Positions 22,030 through 30,713 of a stretch of DNA of 42,630 nt are shown piece by piece. The position numbers and the translations under genes were made by a program. Numbering within the stretch: position 1 is the stretch's first letter; every line of letters begins with the position of its first letter. The stretch is from Chloroflexota bacterium (GTDB lineage: Bacteria; Chloroflexota; Dehalococcoidia; UBA6926). The DNA lies in contig JAPOOK010000015.1 in NCBI GenBank assembly GCA_026713485.1, forward strand, positions 1 through 42,630, read 5' to 3'. The notes below the pieces were generated by a model. The model was given only the letters and a program-made list of their open reading frames with translations. It was not told the DNA's origin and did no database searches.

Positions 22030-23226
22030 ATGGACTTTCGATTCAGCGCCGAGGAAGAGGCACTTCGCGCCGAGGCGACGGAGTTCGTTCGGCAGAACTG
22101 GGAGCACAACGACAAGGACGCCTATAGCATGATTGTCGCCTCGTACGACGTTGATGACGTCGACGAGGAAGAGCGCATGCACGCGTACGCCAGGAAGCTG
22201 GCCGAAAAGGGCTGGTTCACCATGCACTGGCCCAAGGAGTTCGGCGGGTGGGGCGCGCCGCTCAGCACGCAGATGGCGTACCGCGAGGCGATGGCCTATG
22301 CGGGCTCGCCGGGGATTCTCGGCGGCGGCATGTTCGCCCCCATGCTGATGATGCACGGCGCGGACTGGCAGCGTGAGTTCTTCCTGCCTCGCATCGCGAG
22401 CGGCGAAATCCACCACCTGTCACAGGGATTCTCGGAGCCCAATGCCGGCTCTGATCTCGCCAACGTGCAGACTCGTGCTGTGGAGGATGGCGACGACTAC
22501 GTCCTCAGCGGCCAGAAGATCTGGAACTCAGAGGGGCGCTGGGCCGATTGGGGCCACTACCTTGTGCGGACCGATCCAACCGCGCCCAAGCATCGCGGCA
22601 TCTCCTATTTCATCGTTGACATGAACGACCCCGGCGTCACGCTGCGCCCGCTGTATGACGGTCTCGGCCGATGGCGCTGGAGCGAGGTGTTTCTCGAGGA
22701 GGTGCGTGTTCCCAAGCGCAACCTGATCGGCGAACTCAACCGCGGCTTCTACACGGCGATGACGACGCTCAGCTTTGAGCGGTCGCAAGTAGAGATCCCG
22801 GCCCGCTTGCAACGCTACATGGAACAGTTCATCGACGCGTACCGAAACCGCCCGTCGGCTGACGGCAAGTCGCTCTTGGATGACCCCGTCGCGCGCCACA
22901 AGCTGGCCGATCTGCGCGTGCAAGTGGAGACGACGCGGATGCTCTGCTATCGCGTCGCGTGGCTCCAGACGCAGGGTCAGGTGCCGGACAGGGAAGCCTC
23001 CATGGTCAAGGTCACCGGCGATGAGGTCGGCTGGAACGTCTACAACGTGCTGGCACAGCTCGCCACCGATGACGCGGTTATCGCACCGCGGGGCAGCCGT
23101 TTCGCGCCGATGCACGGCTTCCTGGGCGCGAACGCGTGGTTGACCAGAGGCCTCGCCATTGGCGGCGGCACCGATGAGGTTCAGCGCAACATCATCGCCC
23201 AACGCGGGTTGGGTCTACCGCGCTAA
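22030..23226 (+). CDS. acyl-CoA dehydrogenase family protein
   Basis: 398 residues from ATG 22030 with GGGGAG upstream. Standard three-part fold: N-terminal helices (FSAEEEALRAEATEFVRQNW, KGWFTMHWPKEFGGWG), a beta barrel with the FAD-binding QGFSEPNAGSDLANVQTRA and LSGQKIWNSEGRWADW, and the C-terminal helical domain ending GGGTDEVQRNIIAQRGLGLP. It catalyses FAD-dependent alpha,beta-dehydrogenation of an acyl-CoA, passing electrons to ETF. The residue before GT, glutamate in medium-chain enzymes (EGT), is glycine here, so the base may come from another helix as in isovaleryl-type enzymes. The substrate cannot be assigned. Confidence 0.93.
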   Translation: MDFRFSAEEEALRAEATEFVRQNWEHNDKDAYSMIVASYDVDDVDEEERMHAYARKLAEKGWFTMHWPKEFGGWGAPLSTQMAYREAMAYAGSPGILGGGMFAPMLMMHGADWQREFFLPRIASGEIHHLSQGFSEPNAGSDLANVQTRAVEDGDDYVLSGQKIWNSEGRWADWGHYLVRTDPTAPKHRGISYFIVDMNDPGVTLRPLYDGLGRWRWSEVFLEEVRVPKRNLIGELNRGFYTAMTTLSFERSQVEIPARLQRYMEQFIDAYRNRPSADGKSLLDDPVARHKLADLRVQVETTRMLCYRVAWLQTQGQVPDREASMVKVTGDEVGWNVYNVLAQLATDDAVIAPRGSRFAPMHGFLGANAWLTRGLAIGGGTDEVQRNIIAQRGLGLPR

Positions 23227-23252
23227 CTGCCTGTAGCACCTAGCCAGCTTAA

Positions 23253-23705
23253 TCAGCGTGGCGGCGTCCAGTAGCTGCTGCCTCGCAGCTGTCGCACCCC
23301 TGCTATGGCGAGCGTGATGGGCAGGAGCGTATCAATGACCGCCCAGAGGGTCCAATACGTCGCATCGCCGGTAAAGGCGTCCGGACCGTGCGCAAGCAGG
23401 TTGAACCAGTTGTACAGGAACAGGATTGTGACGACGACGATTCCGTAGAACGTCCCGTTGACCGCAATGTACTTCCTGGGATCGCTAAGGCCCATGGCGT
23501 GCTGCCGCCTCTCCTCCGCCTTGTCCATAAAGCTCAGCGTTAGGCCGATGGGCAGCGCGATGACCATCAAGACGTCAAGGACGTTCCAGACAGCCTGGAC
23601 ATCAAACGTGTCATTCGCGACAAAGAATGAATTGATGATGAAGTACACAACGACGACAAGGCTCACCGCGATCAGGTAGATGCCGCCTATCTGTCTCACT
23701 CCCAT
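23253..23705 (-). CDS. small four-helix membrane protein
   Basis: 150 residues from ATG 23705-23703, with GGGAGG nearby. Four hydrophobic segments are visible: IYLIAVSLVVVVYFIINSFF, VLDVLMVIALPIGLTLSF, GTFYGIVVVTILFLYNWF and LWAVIDTLLPITLAIAGV. A short cytoplasmic loop has EERRQHAMGLSDPRKYI. I do not recognise a family. It is convergent with the acyl-CoA dehydrogenase gene (26 bases between stops) and follows the Gfo/Idh/MocA gene on the same strand after about 106 bases. Function unknown. Confidence 0.65.
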   Translation of the reverse strand: MGVRQIGGIYLIAVSLVVVVYFIINSFFVANDTFDVQAVWNVLDVLMVIALPIGLTLSFMDKAEERRQHAMGLSDPRKYIAVNGTFYGIVVVTILFLYNWFNLLAHGPDAFTGDATYWTLWAVIDTLLPITLAIAGVRQLRGSSYWTPPR

Positions 23706-23811
23706 AACAGCCTCCCTTCCCGGGTTGGGGGTTCACTCATGGGCCGGTGCTGCTCTGAGTGTATACCCGCCCTATAGCGTCAGGCTGATACCGACGCGTC
23801 GGGCCGGGACG

Positions 23812-24873
23812 TTACGAAGTGGGTACGTCTATGGCACGACCCGTCGCGTGCGACTCCTGGATCGCGTCCAGCACGCGCTGGCACTGCAGACCGTCATGGA
23901 AATTAGGCGCGGGCGACTCGCCAGATTCGATGCCTCGCACAAAGTCTTGGACCTCCAGCCGGAATGGAAGGAGCCGGTGGTCGCGGTCATCGTCGAACGG
24001 GTGCAATTCCTCCGGTATTGGAATGGTGCGTAGCTCACGCGAGTCATCGTCAAGCCGCCCGACCCGGACGGTCCCTTCCGGCGCGGGGTTGGGTCCTGCC
24101 TGGCTCAGGTGAATCGATCCCTCCGTGCCGTAGATCTGGATCGACCCTCCCTGTCCTAGCGGGGAGTTGAGGTTGCATGTCAGCGTTCCCCATGCGCCAT
24201 TCGCGAAGTCCATATGGACACTGAACGCGTTGTTTGTGTCGGCAAGGCTGAAGCCCTCCGGCACGCTGCCGTGGAGTGTGCCGCTAACACGCGAGACATC
24301 GCCGAACCAATGGCGTATGCCGTCGATGAAATGGGAACCGAGCGCCCCAAGCATCCCGCCGCTGCCGACAGACGGAGCGGGAGGTGCAGCGCCGGGACGC
24401 CGAGCAAATCGCAAGTGCAGGGTGGCAGTGATATGGCGCGGCTCGCCAATCTGGCCTTCATCGATGAGTTGACGGGCAAAGGCACGTTCCGGCGCAAAGC
24501 GGAATTCATGGGCGATCATGTGCGTCAGGCCCCGCTCATTGGCCATTGCCAGAAGTTCCTTTGCCTCCGCGGCGTTGGTCGTGAACGGCTTCTCGCACAT
24601 GACGTGCTTGCCGGCCTCAAGGGCGGCTTTGGTCATCTCATAGTGCAGGTTGGGAGCGGTGACGACGCTGACAGCATCAACATCCGGATGCGTCACCAGC
24701 TCGCGGTAATCCGTGAACGCGTTGGGGATGCCGAACCGTTCAGCCGCAGCCTGCGCCCGTTCCTCTCGGCTCGCACTGACGGCCACAACTTCCACACCCT
24801 CGGACTGAAACCCGGGAATATGGACCGTCGCCCCAAACCCAACACCAATAACCCCAACCCGAACAGGTGGCAT
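23812..24873 (-). CDS. Gfo/Idh/MocA family NAD(P)-dependent oxidoreductase
   Basis: 353 residues from ATG 24873-24871. The Rossmann domain starts VRVGVIGVGFGATVHIPGF, a GxGxxG-type dinucleotide site, continues with VSVVTAPNLHYEMTKAALEA, and has the hallmark GKHVMCEKPFTTNAAEAKEL, in which EKP carries the active-site lysine. The C-terminal beta-sheet domain has LGALGSHFIDGIRHWFGDVS, where the aspartate/histidine pair fits the catalytic H-x-x-D-like motif. Members oxidise or reduce sugars, inositols and related polyols. The substrate is unknown and no sugar operon surrounds the gene. Confidence 0.93.
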   Translation of the reverse strand: MPPVRVGVIGVGFGATVHIPGFQSEGVEVVAVSASREERAQAAAERFGIPNAFTDYRELVTHPDVDAVSVVTAPNLHYEMTKAALEAGKHVMCEKPFTTNAAEAKELLAMANERGLTHMIAHEFRFAPERAFARQLIDEGQIGEPRHITATLHLRFARRPGAAPPAPSVGSGGMLGALGSHFIDGIRHWFGDVSRVSGTLHGSVPEGFSLADTNNAFSVHMDFANGAWGTLTCNLNSPLGQGGSIQIYGTEGSIHLSQAGPNPAPEGTVRVGRLDDDSRELRTIPIPEELHPFDDDRDHRLLPFRLEVQDFVRGIESGESPAPNFHDGLQCQRVLDAIQESHATGRAIDVPTS

Positions 24874-25039
24874 GTCCGTCCCTCTCCTCCGCGTTCCTAC
24901 AGCTACTCTTACTGCGCCGATGATGCTGTTATGAGTATGGCATGGGGGAGGGCAACGAGAGCACAGGCACTGAGCTCATCTCAACAAACCGCCACTTTGA
25001 ACAGGCGGACGGGATTGCATGGATGAGGGTGGGACCAGT

Positions 25040-26386
25040 TTAGCTACCCCTCCGCGACATCCGGGCCAAGTATTCCGGATTCAAGCCCGGATCGAAGTAC
25101 TGCTTTCGTGTAACCCAGACAAGACCGTCGTTCTTCGTGATGACGGCGACATCAGTCGGACCGCCTACGGTCTCGGTCTCAAGTGAGACTCTGCGTCTCA
25201 GCGAAGTGAAACTTATGGCTGCTCCAGCTACTTCTGCCAATTGATCCTTCGGTAGCACACTTACAACTTCAAGGATGTCATCGATTGGGCCTCCGGGATC
25301 CATCTTGAGGAACTTATCAATTGTTTCAGTCAGTTCTTCGACGAAGCTCTCGATCCCGTCACCCTTCTGTTCCACCGTCCTCTCCAACTCTTCCCCTTTT
25401 GAACCGGTAAGTTCCCCGACAAGTCGCCTTGTGTATTCGACAAGGGATTCCCTTACCAGCGTCTCAATTAAATCGAAGTACTCGATATCCAGTCCAGCAG
25501 CCAACATATATGTATCCATCTGGGCGAAGCCGGCTATAGAGGCTTGGGGTGGCATCGAGATTTGGGTCTTTTCCCTTTCCATCCACTTCAGCATGCCCCC
25601 ATAAATGCCTTCAATCTCTACATTGATATAACCCGGGAACAAGTTCTCATCCCCAAAACCAGCTAGGACGATTCCGGAGGAAATATCTACCTCGGGTCCA
25701 GCCAATTCACTGGTCATTGAGGCAATACTTGCGTTGGCTATTCCCTCCAGTTGCTTTGCGTAACCGCTGTTCGCATCAAGTTCGTACTTTTCAAACAGAT
25801 CCGGAAGAACTCGCTGCAAGATGCCGGCGGCATCTTGAACAACCTCCTCCGTCGCCTCAGATACTCTTGCCAATCCTTGGATGTGCTGATAGTGGGCGTT
25901 CACCATTTCCTCAGCAACTTCTTGCCTTTCAGACTCAAGTTTCTCCTTTAGGTCGTCAACTCTGGGGTTGTCTTCACCTTCAAGTTCGGTCGATTCCTCC
26001 AAGTATTCGTCAATAATCCTGGTCATCCATGCGAATACGGCATCAGCGGCGGCCACGAGAAAGTCTTCCTTCTTCTCTTCGGATATCTCCGCTGCCATTT
26101 CCTCTTTGAGGAACCGTAGGAATGCGTCCATATAGTCTTGCAGTTGAGGAAATGACTCCCTCCCATGCCGCCGACGATATTCTCCAACTACTGTCTCCCA
26201 CGGTATGGACATAAAGCTCGCTGCACCATAGTTCATAACCGCAACTTGCGCACTTTCGGTGAGTTCAAAGATCTTATTGTCCGAAGCAAAGACCTTCTCT
26301 CGTCCCCCTGCATGGGAAGAGGTCAATGCGCTGTCTGCCGCCAGTGCCACAGCGCCTGAATTCATGATGATAATCTCGGCGGTCAT
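25040..26386 (-). CDS. proteasome-like Ntn-hydrolase candidate
   Basis: 448 residues from ATG 26386-26384, with AGGGGA upstream. The same frame is open further upstream but there lies inside the molybdenum hydroxylase gene and is not real. The N-terminus, MTAEIIIMNSGAVALAADSA, looks like an HslV/proteasome beta subunit: Thr2 would be the nucleophile after Met removal, Asp18 fits the conserved Asp17, and Lys31 or Lys38 the conserved lysine; AVMNYGAASFMSIPWETVV fits the next strands. The middle (about 100-180) is helical and acidic. The last third includes PTDVAVITKNDGLVWVTRKQ. GC is lower than in both neighbours, suggesting recent arrival. Protease activity is inference; it may be a folded relative without peptidase function. 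Confidence 0.6.
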   Translation of the reverse strand: MTAEIIIMNSGAVALAADSALTSSHAGGREKVFASDNKIFELTESAQVAVMNYGAASFMSIPWETVVGEYRRRHGRESFPQLQDYMDAFLRFLKEEMAAEISEEKKEDFLVAAADAVFAWMTRIIDEYLEESTELEGEDNPRVDDLKEKLESERQEVAEEMVNAHYQHIQGLARVSEATEEVVQDAAGILQRVLPDLFEKYELDANSGYAKQLEGIANASIASMTSELAGPEVDISSGIVLAGFGDENLFPGYINVEIEGIYGGMLKWMEREKTQISMPPQASIAGFAQMDTYMLAAGLDIEYFDLIETLVRESLVEYTRRLVGELTGSKGEELERTVEQKGDGIESFVEELTETIDKFLKMDPGGPIDDILEVVSVLPKDQLAEVAGAAISFTSLRRRVSLETETVGGPTDVAVITKNDGLVWVTRKQYFDPGLNPEYLARMSRRGS

Positions 26387-26489
26387 AAGAGCATTCCCCT
26401 TCCCTGAGGCAGCCAAAGTCCCGTTGGCCGCGAGCTTGGCGGTTCGACGCGCGCTAGATGCGTCCTCTGGGCTGCATTCCGCTACACCC

Positions 26490-28742
26490 TTAACCGTCCT
26501 TCTCCCGCAGTCCCGCCAGCAGCTTCTCCGGGTGAATCGGAATCTCGTACGGGCGGACGCCGACGGCATCATAGACCGCGTTGGCGATGGCTGCTGCTGT
26601 GGTGATGTTTGAGTGCTCGCCGACGGCCTTGATGTTGTAGTTGCCCCAACCGGTCGGCGCCTCCACCAGGATCGTCTCCAGCTCAGGGATGTCTGGCTCT
26701 GTCGGCGCCTTGTAGTCGGCCAGCGAGGGATTGGACACGCGGCCCGACTCATCCACCGTCAGGTCTTCCATCATCGCGTGGCCGATGGCCTGCACAAGGC
26801 CGCCCTCAACCTGCCCATGGAAGCCGACGGGGTTCAGAACACGGCCCACGTCATGGACCGCCGTCATCTTCGCAATCTTCACACGACCCGTGTCCGTGTC
26901 CACGCTGACCTCGGCCACCTGCGCGACGAATGATGTCATTGGCGACATCATCAGCGGCCCGCCCTCCGGCGCCTTGTTGCGGCCTGAAACAGGCTCGCCA
27001 CTGCGCCGCACGATGTCCTCCATCGGGATGCTCTCATTCGTGCGGGAGTTGGTGAGTGCGCCATTGCCGTACTCGACAATCGACTCATCCCAGCCGTTGA
27101 ACTCGGCGGCGAGACGTTTGAGGGTTGTCTTGACCTCCTCAGACGCCTCGGTTGCCGCCATCGGGCCGACCATTGATGCACGGGAGCCACCGTAGCCGAG
27201 ATCGAACACGGCCGCATCCATCTCATCCGTGCTGAACGGCACAACGTTAACGCGATCCATTTCAACCTGCATTTCCTCCGCCACGGTCTGGCGTATGAGC
27301 GTGTTTACGCCGGTGCCCGGGTCGAAGAACGACGTGCGCGCCGTCAAGCTGCCATCCTCATTCACCGCCACCGCCGCCTGCGTCATGCCGCCGTACTGCG
27401 GGCGGTGGCCGTAAGCGATGCCACGTCCAACGTTCGCGGGGCGTGGCTCCGCCATCTTGCCGGCGCGCGCCGCCTCTTCAATGATCTTGTCCGCGATGAT
27501 GCCGGAGAATGTGTGGCCGGTAGGCGTATCGTCGCCCTCGTGAACGACGTTCTTCAGTCGGAACTCAACGGGATCCATGCCGAGCTCCTCTGCGACGATG
27601 TCCATGATGGACTCGCCCGCAAATATGCCCTGCACCTCGCCCGGGCCTCGCTGGAAACCGCCGGGCACCGTGTTCGTCGCCATCTGCCATGTATCGATGC
27701 GCGTGTTGGGTATGCGGTACGGCCCCGCCACCTCATTCGCCCCGGGCAGGCTGCCGCTCGGCGAATAGGCGCGATATGCCCCTGCGTTGAAATAGATGTC
27801 TGACTCCCACGCCGTGATCGTGCCGTCGCGCTTGACGCCCACCTTCACATGCGCCTCCGAGCGATGGCGCGGATTCATCGCCATCAACTCCTCGGAGTAG
27901 TCCATGGCGAACTTGACGGGCCGCCCTGTCCGCTCTGCCAGCGCGTAGCAGATCGGCACCCCGACGATGTCACCCTTGCCGCCGAAGTCTCCGCCGACGT
28001 AGGCGAAATTGATGACAACCTGCGAGGCGTCACGACCCGTTAGCGCCGCAATCGCCATGCGGTTCGACATGGGCGATTTTGTGCCGATCCACGTCTGCAA
28101 AGTGCCGTCGTCCTCGATGGCAACGACGCAGTTGTGCGGCTCCAGGTAGAGCTGATGCGTGCGGGATGTCTCGAAATCACGCTCGACTATGAGGTCGGCT
28201 TCCGCCATGCCCGCTACAACGTCGCCCTTGGTCCAGTTGTTGTGGACGACGGCGTTGGAGGGGCCTGAGAGCGGGTCGGTCACGCCACCGTAGGTATTGA
28301 AATCCGGATGCAGAATCGGCGCATCGGGTGCGCGGGACTCCGCAATCGTCACGACGGCGGGCAGTTCCTCGTACCCCACGTCGATGAGGTTGAGCGCGGT
28401 CTCCGCTGTCTCCTCATCGTCCGCGGCAACGGCGGCCACCTTGTCGCCGATGTACAGCGCGCGATCCCAGGCGATGACCGGCTCATCCTGAATCGTCTTG
28501 CCCCATCGCTGGCCCTCAACGTCCTTGCCGGTGATGACGGCGTGGACTCCGGGCAGTGCAAGCGCGGCCGAGGCGTCGATGGACACGATACGGGCATGGG
28601 CATACGGCGAGCGCAGCACCTTGCACCACAGCGTACCGGGCGGCACAACGTCAATCGAATACTTGCCTTGGCCGGTTACCTTCTCCGGGCCGTCCGCGCG
28701 GCCAACGGGCTGTCCGATAACACGATGTTCAGTGGTTGCCAT
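26490..28742 (-). CDS. molybdenum hydroxylase large subunit (xanthine dehydrogenase / aldehyde oxidase family)
   Basis: 750 residues from ATG 28742-28740. The N-terminal a/b hammerhead (about 15-125) has GQGKYSIDVVPPGTLWCKVL and SPYAHARIVSID. The molybdopterin-binding part has LYLEPHNCVVAIEDDG, AYVGGDFGGKGD and a GFQRGPGEVQ loop. Near the C-terminus VGEHSNITTAAAIANAVYDA contains the catalytic glutamate of the family. This subunit holds the Mo-cytosine or Mo-pterin centre and hydroxylates an aromatic N-heterocycle, aldehyde or, in the CO dehydrogenase branch, CO; the CO-specific cysteine loop is not obvious. The FAD and 2Fe-2S partners are not adjacent, so they must be elsewhere. Substrate unknown. 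Confidence 0.93.
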   Translation of the reverse strand: MATTEHRVIGQPVGRADGPEKVTGQGKYSIDVVPPGTLWCKVLRSPYAHARIVSIDASAALALPGVHAVITGKDVEGQRWGKTIQDEPVIAWDRALYIGDKVAAVAADDEETAETALNLIDVGYEELPAVVTIAESRAPDAPILHPDFNTYGGVTDPLSGPSNAVVHNNWTKGDVVAGMAEADLIVERDFETSRTHQLYLEPHNCVVAIEDDGTLQTWIGTKSPMSNRMAIAALTGRDASQVVINFAYVGGDFGGKGDIVGVPICYALAERTGRPVKFAMDYSEELMAMNPRHRSEAHVKVGVKRDGTITAWESDIYFNAGAYRAYSPSGSLPGANEVAGPYRIPNTRIDTWQMATNTVPGGFQRGPGEVQGIFAGESIMDIVAEELGMDPVEFRLKNVVHEGDDTPTGHTFSGIIADKIIEEAARAGKMAEPRPANVGRGIAYGHRPQYGGMTQAAVAVNEDGSLTARTSFFDPGTGVNTLIRQTVAEEMQVEMDRVNVVPFSTDEMDAAVFDLGYGGSRASMVGPMAATEASEEVKTTLKRLAAEFNGWDESIVEYGNGALTNSRTNESIPMEDIVRRSGEPVSGRNKAPEGGPLMMSPMTSFVAQVAEVSVDTDTGRVKIAKMTAVHDVGRVLNPVGFHGQVEGGLVQAIGHAMMEDLTVDESGRVSNPSLADYKAPTEPDIPELETILVEAPTGWGNYNIKAVGEHSNITTAAAIANAVYDAVGVRPYEIPIHPEKLLAGLREKDG

Positions 28743-28806
28743 GAAAGAAGTCCCTTCCCCGAAATTGCCCGGCCGCAGCCGGTTCCCCCTCGCCGAATCT
28801 TTGGGA

Positions 28807-28835
28807 ATTATACGAAATGACGGCGCTGACGTACC
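28807..28835 (-). promoter_or_regulatory. candidate promoter for the molybdenum hydroxylase gene
   Basis: On the minus strand TATAAT (28812-28807) is a consensus -10 box about 64 bases before the ATG. The hexamer 17 bases upstream, GGTACG, is a poor -35, so activation by a regulator would be needed. Confidence 0.35.
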
Positions 28836-28865
28836 GCGAACGTCACGATGGTAGGTGCCGCGCCC

Positions 28866-28979
28866 CTAAGCCGTAGCTCCCGCGTCTATCAGCAGTTGGA
28901 CGATGGCTGGAGAATCCGCCTGTTCCGCCAGGTTCAGCATTGCCTGTCCGCTTCTATCGAGGGCTTTCACGTTATTCAT
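28866..28979 (-). pseudogene. ankyrin-repeat remnant
   Basis: A 37-codon frame from ATG 28979 to TAG 28866. It includes ALDRSGQAMLNLAEQ, then SPAIVQLLIDAGATA at its end. That is one clear ankyrin repeat (G-x-x-x-L-x-x-A ... IVQLLIDAGA) with no partners. It directly follows the DUF998 gene, its ATG lying just before the DUF998 stop in another frame. I read it as the last repeat of a lost ankyrin protein; a tiny co-translated gene is the alternative. A complete ankyrin protein lies 3 kb away. Confidence 0.55.
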
Positions 28980-29610
28980 TCAGCTGCGCCGGATTGTTAT
29001 TGCCCGCGAATAACTGCCAACTTACAAGACACAAGCAGCCATAGAGAATTCCTTCTGCCAGACGCTGCAGTAATCCTCGCCATTCAGCGAGCTCAGGCGT
29101 CAGCGCGAATGCGTAGAACGTGACAAAGGTAACCGCCAAGACTACCCAGCCCGCCCTCCTTGCTGGCGTAAGTCTGTCGTTAAACGACAGGAGCACTAAC
29201 CCTAATGTGGTCATGGGAAGCGTGATCAAGGCCAAGAGGTTATGGACATTCTGGGAAAAGCTGCCGGTGCTCGGACAACCCGGGTCGCACGGTGCAAAGG
29301 CCGAGCTGGCATAGACTATGGGTTCAGCAATTAGCAGCCAGCAGCCGACTTTATTGATCCCGTTCAGGTTTGCACGTGGGGCAACCGCCACAAGTAACAG
29401 CAGGCCCAGCAAACCGAGAGGGAGAAACCCCAAGTAGCCTATCTGCCAATCCCAAGCTGAACCCACAGCATTGAGCTCGCTTATGTACTGGCTGACATGG
29501 CTGTATTCATCCTTTAGGGAAGCGCCCCCGAAGACTACTAAAAGATAGAAGAATGCAAGAACGACAATGAGCCAGCGCTCACGTGGATGGCCATTCCTGA
29601 CAAACTCCAT
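28972..29610 (-). CDS. DUF998 family membrane protein
   Basis: 212 residues from ATG 29610-29608, chosen because GAGGAG lies eight bases upstream; a longer frame is open but its extra residues are not membrane-like. About six membrane segments: WLIVVLAFFYLLVVFGGAS, the conserved SLKDEYSHVSQYISELNAVG, IGYLGFLPLGLLGLLLLVAV, then FAPCDPGCPSTGSFSQNVHN with two Cys and a His on the outer side, followed by three helices. The Y-S-xx-S-x-Y-I-S-E-L motif and the CDPGC loop are the DUF998 marks. Function unknown. It lies after ArsM on the same strand with a gap of about 160 bases. Confidence 0.87.
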   Translation of the reverse strand: MEFVRNGHPRERWLIVVLAFFYLLVVFGGASLKDEYSHVSQYISELNAVGSAWDWQIGYLGFLPLGLLGLLLLVAVAPRANLNGINKVGCWLLIAEPIVYASSAFAPCDPGCPSTGSFSQNVHNLLALITLPMTTLGLVLLSFNDRLTPARRAGWVVLAVTFVTFYAFALTPELAEWRGLLQRLAEGILYGCLCLVSWQLFAGNNNPAQLNE

Positions 29611-29771
29611 ACCAAAACTCCTCAACGTCGGCATACTGCAACCAAATGCTGGCAACGGCTGGAATAAGATCGGGAGGTGCTTCCCTGAAGCTGACTTCCT
29701 CCCTAAGACTGTAACTGCTCGGTGAAACGTGACCACGCTTCTAAGGGTAAGCCTTGTAGGGACGTGTGGAA

Positions 29772-30506
29772 CTACTGCTTCACCGCTGAGATTGAGGCGC
29801 TGTACCAGAACTGCCCCTCGGCGGTCTCCTCATCCTGCGGCGCAGTCTCCACTGTCACATCGGCAAAGCCCGCTCGGCGAACCGTGTCGGCGTATTCCGT
29901 ATCAGGCAGCGAGCCGGCGACGCAGCCGGTCAGCAGCGCCATGTCCTGCATCTCCTCGTCCGTCGCGGGCCGAGTCAGCACGATATCTGACACCATGACC
30001 CGACCGCCCGGCCGCAGCACGCGAAACGCCTCCCGGAACACCGCGTCCTTGTCAGGAGCGAGATTGATAACACAGTTGGAGATCACCACGTCCACCGTCG
30101 AATCCTCAAGCGGCAGCTCCTCGATATCGCCATGCTTGAACGAGACGTTGTCGAGGCCCAGTTTGGTGGCGTTCTCATTTGCCTTGTCGATCATGTCCTG
30201 CGTGAAGTCCACGCCGATGACCGCGCCTTGCTCACCGACCTGCTCGGCGGCGAGAAAGCAGTCGAGGCCCGCGCCGCTCCCGAGATCCAAAACCGTCTCG
30301 CCGGGCTGCATGCTCGCCAGCGCCACGGGATTGCCGCATCCAAACGTCACAACGCTGCCGGGCAGTTTCTCCAGCACTTCGGCGGGATAGGCGGCCAGCG
30401 ATTCAGAATCCCCGCAGCAGGCATCGGCACTAAGCTCGATCGCGTCACGCAGCTTATCCGCATACGACTCGGATACAACAACCTTGAGTTCAATCGGCGA
30501 GTTCAT
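29772..30506 (-). CDS. arsM: arsenite methyltransferase (ArsM)
   Basis: 244 residues from ATG 30506-30504, with GGAG eight bases upstream. ArsM methylates arsenite with SAM to methylated, often volatile, arsenicals. Visible are a paired cysteine near the N-terminus (SADACCGDSESL), VTFGCGNPVALA, the SAM site TVLDLGSGAGLDCFLAAEQV, VIGVDFTQDMIDKA, and the two arsenic-binding motifs VISNCVINLAPDK and LLTGCVAGSLP. The cysteine arrangement matches characterised ArsM enzymes. It lacks the long C-terminal extension of algal forms. No arsR-type repressor or arsenite pump is adjacent, so it appears to act alone here. Confidence 0.93.
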   Translation of the reverse strand: MNSPIELKVVVSESYADKLRDAIELSADACCGDSESLAAYPAEVLEKLPGSVVTFGCGNPVALASMQPGETVLDLGSGAGLDCFLAAEQVGEQGAVIGVDFTQDMIDKANENATKLGLDNVSFKHGDIEELPLEDSTVDVVISNCVINLAPDKDAVFREAFRVLRPGGRVMVSDIVLTRPATDEEMQDMALLTGCVAGSLPDTEYADTVRRAGFADVTVETAPQDEETAEGQFWYSASISAVKQ

Positions 30507-30713
30507 TTCGCTACTCCAACCCTTACTGTCCTTCTGGGGACTCACAGGATAAGTGAGTGGGACTTGGAATGGAATCCCCGGAAGTCACGGGAGCAGAGGC
30601 TTTCACGAAGATCCCATCAATTTTGTATTCTTGCAGCAATGAGAATGCTCCGTCAGTTGGACGAATCAGCCGGAGCCGCCTCACGAGAGGTGCTGTAGCA
30701 GGATAGGTGGCCG

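Noticed and set aside
26387-26752. N-terminal extension of the Ntn-hydrolase candidate
   Set aside because: It overlaps the molybdenum hydroxylase C-terminus in the same orientation and has Arg/Ser-rich shadow composition.
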